The position numbers were made by a program, and so were the translations under genes. A DNA stretch of 64,000 bases from Phoronis australis (Eukaryota > Phoronida > Phoronidae): NCBI GenBank assembly GCA_002633005.1, contig NMRA01000001.1:2980997-3044996 (forward strand), given 5' to 3'. This document shows positions 53,918-64,000 of this stretch, in pieces; position 1 is the first letter of the stretch; each line of letters begins with the position of its first letter. Below the pieces are notes generated by a model. The model had not been told where the DNA came from and searched no databases. It saw nothing but the letters and a program-made list of their open reading frames with translations.

Positions 53918-55191
53918 GTAATAATATATATGCCAACACACACTTTTAGCTTGATACTCAAGTTCAGTAAAATAGACATTTGCACTCGCCCCTAATCTCT
54001 TTAATTACTATTGTGTCTGGGATGTTTAAGGGCTACTTTGTGAATATTGGGCATCTGTCTCTGATTGAGAGCTTCAGCTCTCGCATACATGTGACGAACA
54101 ACCAGTTCATTTTCTACATTCACCTGATTTTTAATCTTGTATCTGGTGGTCATCTGGGATTTATTGGGTATTTTTTAGCCTCAAATTTCTACCAAAGGTG
54201 TTCTTAATTGCAAAACCAGAAGTATGGCCAGCTATGATGGAATTTTGGACACGTGTGCTCAGTTGCATGAAACAGTCTGCCTTCCCTACATTTTCAGCAC
54301 ATTTGTAGACTTTATTTACTCACTAATATTACAATGAGCTTCTCTTTTCCCTGTGATATGATAACTGAGCTTTTATTTCATTGAAAATAAATAGAGACCA
54401 AGTCCTAAAGTTAGGGATGATGGTCCAGCCCTGTTTATTTTCAATAATAATAAGAATTCAACATGGAGTTTAGTAAAAGCTAAAACCTGACGTGGCAATG
54501 AAGAAAAATAACAAAAGAAATGACAATTGGTGTTCGCTCAAAGTCCAGTGATGGGCAGAAAATTTAGAGAAATGGTTGAGTCCCTATTGTTTCGTGCAAC
54601 TGGACATTGGAAGGATAAATTTGAGGCTACGTAGACTACCTGGGGGATGTTCTAGCTCTGTCACGATGTACAGTTACTAGCTTGCATGCAACTTTATGGG
54701 TTTTGGTCTGATTCTTTTCAGTTGCTCCTACTAAGCGGACGCTCATACATCCTTGTTAATCTCGTTAATTCCAATAAAAATTCACCTGTACGAATGTGGT
54801 AAATGCACTGGTCTGCCAAGTTCATTACTGGTGCCATCTACTGTATCTTTGCTTGTAAATACCCTATTCACTCAAAATTGTATATTGAAGTTGGGCCAAG
54901 TAATCGTTATTACCAAAAGTGTGTAATATGGTCTTTTACAACGTGGTCCGAGAAATGTTGATTGTTTATCACCAGGTGTCGCTTTTATGCCAAACTGAAT
55001 GATTGAAGGGAACTCTCACACCAACTGTCTATGGCAATTCTTATAAAAGAAACGAGGTGTTGGTCTGCAAAACGATGATAGATAGTCTTTGGATGAGTCC
55101 GTATCATTAGCCAAAACTAATTTTTGAACCTCTTGACAGTTAGTGTTTATACAAGGTAAAAAAATGAAAAATCCTGTTTTTTGGTTTTTGC

Positions 55192-55525
55192 CATGAAGTT
55201 ATATTTAATCAGTCCGATTCACCACTCTCTTTCCAATTTAATAGCCCTCTCGCTGTGCATAGGTTTCACAATCCTCTTATCAACCAGAATAATACGTAAG
55301 GGTAAACACTCTACAACCAAAACCCAAACGGTCATAAAATCGACGTTTGATTGTCGTATGCATTATGAATCAGACGACAAGGTGATAAAACAGAGATTTA
55401 GAATGAAAGCCGCAGGCTTAACGATTTATCAATTTTATTGGACGGACTGGGTCAGCTGGTTTTTATTCAAAAGCACGCGACCTCTTAAAGATGCGCACGT
55501 TCTTATATGCAATCCCAACATGTGA
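55192..55525 (+). CDS. Unrecognised ORF with one hydrophobic segment (low support)
   Basis: ATG at 55192 opens 110 codons to a TGA at 55523-55525. Residues about 9-30 (NLIALSLCIGFTILLS) look like a signal anchor followed by basic RIIRKGK, giving type II topology. The rest has YQFYWTDWVSWFLFKSTRPL and CNPN. The end AACAT|GTGAGT could be a splice donor, so this may be a first exon. I recognise no family, and chance cannot be excluded at this length. Confidence 0.25.
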
Positions 55526-57398
55526 GTATGCTTCGTGTGCGATTGCTTCCAGCGTCTCGTAATTTTAGCAGGTGTGAACGAATGTTAACATGTTTTATTC
55601 TCAGAGCTATGTAAATTCCATCTCATCTGTACTTGTCAATTTTAAGCACATCATAGTTAAAGTTATGACCAAGACACATCCTGGAGGCACCTGGCAGACT
55701 GTATTGCACAATGTCTTCCCCGAGATGGTGATATTTCGCAGCTGTGAGATGTTGGTTTCTTATAACATACAACGAAATCGTGGTGTTTCTATCCACATAC
55801 TTAAAAGACCGACTAGGGTGAGATTCTGAAGGCAAAATTTGCAGTAAATGGAGAATGAGTGCATAGTATTTCGTATAAATTAATTTTAATAACATATAAC
55901 TTGTGAGCACTGCCGCGTTAGATCGTTAAGGCGGTAAACTACGGTTAAAAGTAACAGTCGTAAAACCGATAATGTCTCTTAAATCAACCAATTGCTTATT
56001 TATTTAGTTAGACTTGAATAATCAGCCCTTTAGATTACGTTTGTGTTGACGTGAAAAGGTGAAATGGAGTACGACACCCATATCTGTCGAGTTCTATTGC
56101 AAAAATGAACACAGTATTTAGAGAGTTCTAACCCAATACGTTGGGCATTTAATAGGGATTGACATCTTCTATTTGAGCGGCACTTTCATTTTATTCCAAT
56201 ATTATTGTGTAAGTTTCTCGCCGGGCTGCACACATTCTCGGAATGTGATCCAGTACCCCCCCCCCCGTGCCTTAGCGCGAAGTTTGTCCGACTGCAGTCT
56301 ACCAAACTTATTTCTCATCCCTTTCTGCCAAAGATGATGATTTTTCTTTTACACAGCAACAAACTCGGTGGTTTATCTTTATCACGTCATTCAGCGGAAA
56401 ATGGGGAACTGGTTTTTGCGAAGCTTTATTTAATAAATCGCCATTATGTGATATGCATTACATTTGCCTTTTGAAACCGGTATGACTTGATGGTTGTGTT
56501 AACATCAGAAAATTATACGTTAACAACGAAATTAAATAAATCACTGTCTTTTTAAAATTGGCAATGTAACTGAACATAAGTTTTCAATTGACTCTACCAT
56601 GACAGATTTCAATTCAAGACTTTCTCGTACAGTTATTAGACATACAAATATAACGAACAATGTTATGAATGGATATTTTTTAGTAGCCCATGTTGAACAA
56701 AAAGTTTAGATATGAAAATTCATGACAGACATAATAGCTAGGCTTACTAAGCGTTTTCTGATAGTGATGCGAAATGTTTGAGCACTGTAAGCTACCACTG
56801 TGATGCAACTGAAACTGTTACGCGTGTTTGTATAAATCAGCTCTAATGTTATGACTTTAAACAGTATTGCACCGGAAATGTCTCCTTCACTGGTGTTGCA
56901 TGGTTTAGTTATTATCGTGTTGTGATGTTTATTCAGTATTCTGCTATTACGCGATCCCCTTGATAACTCTGTGTGAGTAGGTCCATGTGCAAATTGGTGT
57001 ATTTTGTCGAACCGCGAGAGGAGGTCAAACGATCTTTCCTCTCTCGTGAGGTCTTTACATGTAGGTAACAGACACGTGGGTCTGGCAAAATTTGAATCAT
57101 TGCTTGTTTTAGAGCATCAAAAGGACAACATGTGAAGAAAATATAAAATACTCATTAATTATTTCCGACGAAGATCATTTTTTAACTGTTGGTAAATTTT
57201 TATCGTCAAATCATTACCTGGGAATTGCTATTTGTTTCATTTTCACCGCAGTGCTTGTTCATCGAAAACCGCTGTGCACGGGCAATACAGTCCAATGAAG
57301 GACCGTAGGAAGCGGGGCCGGCCGGGGGGGACGGGAGGAGGGGTATATGCCCACAATAATTTACAGGCGTCAAGGTGAAACCGTGGCGAGCGGCTTAG

Positions 57399-57454
57399 TA
57401 GGCGGAAACACGTAGAAGAGGAAAAGTAGGCAGAAACACGTAGAAGAGGAAATT
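57399..57454. repeat. 28-bp unit in tandem, two copies
   Basis: GTAGGCGGAAACACGTAGAA then GAGGAAAA is repeated as GTAGGCAGAAACACGTAGAA then GAGGAAA. Confidence 0.8.
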
Positions 57455-58697
57455 TTTAGTAGAACAACTGTCAATGTTGGATTTATCATTTTGTGGCCTT
57501 GGCCAGAACATTTTTGTTAGGGGACTTCATTTTTTGGAGCATGTAGGTATTCTAAACTGGTTTGAAAACGTATTCTTAATTATACATACTTTAGTCGAAA
57601 AGTTATACATAGAGCAAATTCGTTCAGATTTTTACGTCGAAGGAGACAATTTTGAGGAATACAAACTAGAAGGTCCTCCAAGGCCTCTTATCTGGGAAGG
57701 TATAGTGGAGCCATCTGTCACATCTCTTTTTTCCGATTTTTTTCAAATTGTTTTTCAATTGATATAAATTGGGAGCCTTGCGGAGAGAGGCCCTGGTGAT
57801 ATTGATGTTCACGTCCTTTTTTAAATGTACCTTTCATATTTAGGGGCCCCAGCCTGGCTTGCAGAGGAACAGTGGATCCATAGCCACCATTTTCCCGACT
57901 GTTTTTATTTATATCATCTTAATGGGCCGCTCATGGAAGGGGGTCCCAATGATGAAATCAATTTTGTTCTCTTTTTCTGTTTTCATGAAATTATACAACC
58001 TTTTGTGTTAAGGAAGGTTGCCTCTTGGAGAGTAACAAGTTGATGGAATTAACTGTCGCTGTTTTGCATTTTTAAACTTTTTATATTAAGGGTCCCCTTT
58101 CAGACGAAGCCCTGTTTTGGAGGTACGACTAAGGGCAATAAGGCTCTCCCGGATTACACAGCAATGGAACTTTCCTTCGTCCCGGAAGTAAGAAAGCGCG
58201 TGCCTCGTTTTCAAATGTCAGGCACATTTTCACAGGTCGTCGTCATTGTAGAAAATCGTCGAGGTGTATGGCCTTGGAAATAGATCCAGTTTCAACCGTT
58301 CAAAAGTACCGGAATTGAAAGGGCATCTTCATGAAACGGGATTCTGTTCGGCTCAAAATTAGTCCATCGAACTTATTTTATCCACTAGCTCCGAATTTTA
58401 TTGTCTTTGGTTTATGTCGCCGGAAGGCGAATTTAACATAGGCATCCACGGGTATATTCAGTTTATCAAACTTTCTCCCGTCGGAGTGGCAGCTCACTAC
58501 TCAGCAGTAATACTTGGTTGGCATTGGAAGGACGAATAGAGCAATTCAGCCGAGAAAATCTTGTAAAGTATACGACAATAGCAAAGAACATGTGAAACTC
58601 CAATGGCGCGATCTTGAGGCTTCAAAGGTACTTGGTGGATATTGCGGCATTGTGGGTAAATACAGAGAGATTCGAGTGTCGCTGTGAGACTGTATTG

Positions 58698-58732
<35 letters not shown>
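58698..58732 (+). repeat. 35-nt poly-A tract, possible retroposon tail
   Basis: An uninterrupted run of 35 A follows a GC-richer stretch. It may be the tail of a retroposed sequence extending left toward about 58590. No source gene recognised and no target duplication found. Confidence 0.6.
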
Positions 58733-58733
<1 letters not shown>

Positions 58734-61185
58734 AGTGCTATCGTTCACCATAGAAAGGGTGGTGATTTGAAGAACTTAAAGGCCTCTGTGTGTGAATTAA
58801 ACACTGAAGAGGATATTCGCTGATTATTTTACCCGATTCGAATACCAAATACTTTTTCTCTAGCATTTCTAACGTTTCTAAGAATCTTTTATCATCGTTA
58901 TTGGAAACCTTTGATAATAAAGAGGAAGTTGTTTGTAGGAGACTTGCACGTGTCAATCAAACTGTCGGGGGTAAGATTTTTGATGACCATGTTTATGTGT
59001 AACGGATTAAGATGCTCAAAGTACATGCACTGACAATCGTTAAGTAAACAAAGATTTCTGCGATTTTTCTCTAATTCAGACAATCACTGGAGGCAGCCAG
59101 CAGAAGCTCGGGTACCCGTGTTTTAACAAGGGGTGTAAAAAGGTCCATGGTTGAGGACTTGCACCGGGACTCCAGAACCGCACTCTTTCTTTCTAAGTGC
59201 AATTTGAAAGCATCATGACCCTGTTGAAGTGAATCTTGAGATAAGGTCTCATCTGCACTAGTGTCAGATATAGACCAAACTATAGTCGAAATTTCCGAGA
59301 CGATCTTCGATCTATTTAGTTCAAAGGTTATAGTATTTCTCCCATATTTCTCTGGATTACGTAACCAAAGTGGGAGTTTTTTACGTTACTTTATACCATG
59401 TAAAGAGTGAATTTGCAAATCTTTTTGGTACCCCAATAAAATGAATTTCGCAAAAAAATACTCCCCTAAATGTGAAAATTCTACTCTACAAGTGTAACAC
59501 GCTTAACGTATTCAGGGCTAGAAAGTGATCCTTTCTCGTGCAATTTTTTTGAAATGTCGGTACCCATGTTTCTGGTGTCTGCTTCCTCGGGGTCTGAGGC
59601 CGTCTGTTGTGGCGCTTGAGTGGTGAATCTGAAATTTCGGATCACGGGAGGGCAAAAAGAATTGGCGATGCCTAATTAGTGTGTCCCCCGTAGTGTTTAC
59701 CCTTCTTACAGGTCTGTAATTGTAGTATTTAGAAACACAGGTTGTGTCCTAAAAGCGCGTATTGCTTGACCTTCACCTCAGATGTACTTTTATTTTTTCA
59801 CAATGGATTGCTGTTTTAGGTGTTCACTAATTTCTCCATTCAACTGTTACTGAAATATTGTGAAATAAGGTAATATAGGTAATACACTTGACGTATAGAT
59901 AGCAAGTTTATTTTTGAACCAAACAGAGAACTGTTATCCTTTCGGATGACAAAACAATCCTCTGTATTGTTAATAGTATTGTATTTACAAACCGTGACCC
60001 AAGTGGTCGGAAAAGAGACACCTCTGTTACAGACGTTATCGTTTCTGATAACAAATAAAGTGTGTCAAGGTAAACAGTAGCCTAATTCCCGACGAATGCT
60101 GGACAGATTAAAGGGTATGGAATTTCGAATGGAAATGTTCAAAATACTCTAAGTGCAGAGAAATACATTTTCAGTGCGCATAATCTCAGGAAAATTGAGA
60201 ATGCTTATGATAAACGTAGTTTATACATCCAGTTACTCAGCCACACGAAATGCATATCTCAAACGGTGATTCCACGCCCCAACAGAGAATGGTTTCCATC
60301 CTCAAAACTAGTATTATCGCATAAGCGCTGCCATCCTTTGGCGGTGATGGCCAACCTTTTCAAAATTAACCAGATTCATTTCGCTCATATGTGATCTTTG
60401 CTATCAAGGCAAAGTAATTTTTATACTAGAACAGTTCGTTAGAGTTACTGACTCGGATTATTTAATTTTTTTCTTTCAGTGATGAAAAATGGCTCTTAAA
60501 AATCTAAAGTTTGGCCAAAAAGATCATTTCTGGCTCCGGCCGGTACCCTGACTCATTTTGAAACCCTTCACTCTCCGTATTAAGACACGCCCACCCTCAT
60601 CAATTTCAGTCAAGGTCTCTGTTTTTATTTATTTTTTGAAAAGCTGCAGGAAGACACATAAGCAAGGGTGAGAAAGGTTTGAAGCGCAATGATTTGCCAA
60701 GGGTGAAAAAATCGAAAACAAACCCAGCGTCACTCGTGCTGAATGAGTAGAAGGCTTTGACCACAAATTACCCTATTGTATATTCAAGACGGATGTGACG
60801 TGTACGTGTACTGGAAGCCGTGAAGCAAGATAAACACTAAAGGATGTACGGTCACTGGTTGCACCAATGGGTAGACATATATCGGTATGAATATTAGATC
60901 TCTCGAAATTGGATCGGGAAAGAACCACTATAAGAACAAATCCTGGATGCAAATAAACGCGATGTTAACTTCGCCTGTTCTAAAATTTACCTGAAGTCGT
61001 AGAACATATGATGTTACCGAAACGAAGACACACAAAATTAATACTTTATTGTGAAGGTATTTATATCAACTACTTTAATATGCAGTCATAATTTTACTTG
61101 TAACGGTGCGCCTGGTCAGTACACTTGAAATAACATGACGTGAATTGTTTTTGTTTGTACAATCATTTCCACATCGTATTTCAAA

Positions 61186-61223
61186 TGCAGAGACCCAGTG
61201 CCGGCAGGTATTGGGTCTCTGCA
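61186..61223. repeat. Perfect hairpin with TGCAGAGACCCA arms
   Basis: 12-bp perfect arms (61186-61197 and 61212-61223) around a 14-nt loop. Confidence 0.75.
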
Positions 61224-63083
61224 TAGACGAAGCTAAATGTCCGGATAAGAAATAAAAATTTCATGGGCCGATAAAAATCGCTTTGTCGTTCCTAAATCAG
61301 TTGGTTTTATAAGTCTCTTGTCTTTTAGTAATTCAGATAACCTATTTCGAAGAGCAAAGGTTAGCAGTTTATATTGCTAAAACAAATCCAATTGTGCTAT
61401 AAAGATATGAAATCCTTTCTGCACTGAGTTACAAAAACGGTAACCTGTTAGTTGTACTATTCCTAATCATGAAATATACACAAAGCTTTCAATACTGTTG
61501 CGCGAACACGCGAGGCAAAGTGACAACAAACGCACCTGAAATCGATTAATCTTATATGTTATTACTTTTCTTCAACTCATATATAAATAACCAGTCTGCG
61601 TGAATGTGTTAAAATCCAGCAACACTGTGCTGACGTAACTAGTGTTTATCAAACCTAAGGAAATTATTCGTGCGGAAATATTGTGTTATATATTCCAAAT
61701 TTGTTTATCCGCCACAATGTCCGTTGACAGTGGATTGCTGCACGGCTAGCATTACGGTTTGGTGTTTATTTTAGTGACCACGAACGTAGAAGTCGGTTTT
61801 GTGTGGCGTCGCTTGAAACTTGTCAAAGTAACACGACGGGGGTTACTTCAGACGACAGGAGGAAGTTTTTGGGAATACTGACGTCATAACTACTACTTTA
61901 TGGTGTTTATAGCTGCTCTAATTACGCCTGCCTGTGGTTTCCAACATTATTTTTCGTTTCGTAAAAGTTTACACCCGACGTAAGCCAGCTTCTTCACAAA
62001 CAAACCCGAATCATTAACGGGTCACATATTTAACAGCGCCAGTAGAGGCAATATCCCTCCAATCGATGCGGCATTAACTGTCATCTGACCAGCACGTGCT
62101 CAAGTGTAAAAGTTTTGCTGTTGTATTACAAGATGAGTTAGCCGGGAATAAAAATAACTTTAATTCAACGAAAGACTCTGGGAATACTTTTATCGTGTTC
62201 CTAATGTTATCCAATAACCATTTTCTAATTTGAATAAATTGAAACTGCTATTCTCAAAATCTGGGGCCCCTGTAATTGACCGTATTGCCGGAAAAGTACC
62301 ATGCAACACCTTTGTTTAGTTCAGCAAATAGTGCGGCTCCAGTGCAATAACGTTGATGTTTCCCCTGTTGTAACTACAGTGTTCGACTCGCACTAGTTTC
62401 ACACCAATTTTCTCACGAAGTACAAGTTTGTTGCGTACTTGTTGTGTGCGGCACATAATGATCAGTGCGTCCGTTTCGTTTGGAGAGCCTCCCCCGGAAT
62501 AGAACGAAGTTCATTCCAAATGCAGTTTATTACAGTGTAAATGCAAGGTGCCTGTGTGTGTATTCATGGGTTGTCAATCAATAGAGCTAAATGTCAAAAG
62601 GTAAGTGAGGAGTTAATAGGGATCAATTGGTAATGCATCAAGTATTCTTTTGCTAATGGGTTCACAAACACAAAAATATTGCAAAAAATGTACTTATTTC
62701 TAAAAGTCTCTGTTGCCAGTATTCTATGTCAGAGACACAGAGGAAATTGCAAAACCAACACCAATTAAGTCGGGTTGTCAATGCGCTGAACCTTTCGGTG
62801 ATATTCGGCGATCTAAATTTACCAAAATTCATGTATCTCACGCTAGGCAATTTCGAGAAGTACCGCGGACCTGTGGCAGTTCCTGGGTCTATTGGAGATC
62901 ATGGAAATGTATGTCGTTAAAGAGTCTTCTGATGACGCCATGTACGTGTGTTATTAGAAAAGACTTTGGTTCAACGAGGTTATCAAACTTGTACGAGATG
63001 GAGGTTTTTTGAGTGGGCGACACCGATTGGTAACTGGGTATTTAATTAGTCAGTTGCTAATCTGCTGAAAAGCCTACCGTACC

Positions 63084-63249
63084 CAGAGGCGGATCAAGGA
63101 TTTTGAGTTAGGGAGTGGGGGCAGGGCAGAGTATTAGCCAGGATTTTGCCCGTCAGACATTCGCACCCCCGAATTGCCAAATAGAATATGAGAGAATTTT
63201 AGGGAGGGGGGGCATGGCTCCTTTACCCCCCCCCCCAAATCCGCCACTG
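63084..63249. mobile_element. hAT-like MITE, CAGAGGCGGATC / AATCCGCCACTG ends
   Basis: CAGAGGCGGATC at the left and the complement CAGTGGCGGATT at the right are typical hAT-type ends. 166 bp. The interior is G-rich, then C-rich. Flanks GTACC and GCACC are similar but not a clean 8-bp target duplication. Confidence 0.65.
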
Positions 63250-64000
63250 GCACCCATGTTATTTGCATTTCTGGATGTGGTTCGTCGGCTTGGGAAGACT
63301 ATTGGCAGTTCATTATTACTTCGGGCCACAATCGGCGCATAAAATGACCCGCCAGGTCGAACCAGCTTATTGCGCATGATCTATAATAATGATAATAATA
63401 ACGAACTGTCAATCCTTCCCGATGCCAGAAATCACTTCCACTGAATGATTTGAGACCATTTTTACGATGACGGTAAGTACACGGTCTTAATCAAAGTTTT
63501 ATGTTGAAACGAGAAAAGAACGTCTCAGAATTCTTCGTAGAATGAACTGTTCCCGAAAAATACACATCTGTATTGATTTGAGGGGAAATTGCAAGCAATA
63601 ATCGTAATAATTAAGGCTAGACATGTGACAGTAGTTAGGATTTTAAAAATCAATATTGTGGGGCGGTGAATATGTATCAGAGTCAGGTACTTACGCACAG
63701 GCGCATTCAGGGGAGAGGTCCAGAGTGTCCGAACTCTCTTTTTAGTCGAAGCGGCAAAGAAAAAGCCACGGGAAAATAGACGATTTCTATTTTTCTTACT
63801 TTTATAGAGCGCTATGTGCAGAGATCTCAACAAGGAATTTCATTAACGGTTATCTACTCATCGTTTGTGTTACAGAATTCTCTTCAGAAAACCTATCGTT
63901 GTTATGTGGACCTCCCCTTCCGTAAAAAGCTGGACACGCCCTTGTTATATGAATGTTTCAATGTTTGATTTTTCTTCAAAATGACAAAGTTTCGACACTA

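Larger units (their letters stand above)
53918..64000. other. Region downstream of FCF1, no recognised gene
   Basis: About 10 kb. It holds one weak ORF (55192-55525), a small tandem repeat (57399-57454), a poly-A tail-like tract (58698-58732), a block shared with 34645-34735 (60607-60705), a perfect hairpin (61186-61223) and a hAT-like MITE (63084-63249). Other open frames are short and resemble nothing. Confidence 0.6.

Noticed and set aside
57474-58043. Two adjacent plus-strand frames (97 and 72 codons)
   Set aside because: Low-complexity, phenylalanine-rich reading of T-rich DNA with no similarity to known proteins.

Overview
This is a eukaryotic, metazoan draft-genome window. All recognisable genes are split by GT-AG introns of about 0.3 to 9 kb. 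Two runs of N are present (2217-2709 and 31517-31588) along with two single ambiguous bases. The DNA between exons is AT-rich and packed with short inverted-repeat elements. The gene content, a TspO-like membrane protein found in many aquatic invertebrates, and a decayed Tx1/L1-like LINE tail all suggest a marine invertebrate such as a cnidarian, lancelet, hemichordate or echinoderm. I cannot place the phylum from sequence alone.

Four genes can be supported. (1) 287-8394 on the minus strand, probably reaching a non-coding first exon near 17105: the N-terminal part of a group II p21-activated kinase (PAK4/5/6, Mbt type). It has a CRIB domain, a Pro/His-rich linker and the first 63 residues around the glycine-rich loop. 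The rest of the kinase domain lies left of the window. (2) 25000-28088 plus: a two-exon, 318-residue multi-pass membrane protein resembling the animal TspO/MBR-related family. (3) 35453-45513 minus: a complete 11-exon LRRC74A-like protein (656 residues) with a long disordered N-terminus, ribonuclease-inhibitor-type leucine-rich repeats and two EF-hand loops. (4) 48330-53608 plus: FCF1/UTP24, the PIN-domain nuclease of the small-subunit processome, nearly complete at 196 of about 197 residues; only the ATG-bearing exon is unresolved. LRRC74A and FCF1 are divergently arranged. Their human orthologues, as I recall, both map to 14q24.3.

Layout: 1-17.2 kb is the PAK gene with repeat-rich introns. 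17.2-25 kb is intergenic with a tRNA-derived SINE head, a tandem duplication and several MITE-like elements. 25-28.1 kb is the TspO-like gene. 28.1-35.4 kb is intergenic with a LINE remnant, a poly-C/gap region, a second tRNA-like repeat, a piggyBac-like MITE and another MITE next to the LRRC74A 3' end. 35.4-46.5 kb is LRRC74A. 48.3-53.9 kb is FCF1. 53.9-64 kb has no gene I can recognise, apart from one weak 111-residue ORF with a hydrophobic segment, a 35-nt poly-A tract and a hAT-like MITE.

The four genes have unrelated jobs (Cdc42/Rac signalling, a membrane protein of unknown role, a putative Ca-binding LRR protein, rRNA processing); nothing suggests an operon or cluster. The most notable content beyond the genes is the diversity of non-autonomous inverted-repeat elements: at least eight families by terminal sequence. 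There are also two local tandem duplications that each copied a splice site.
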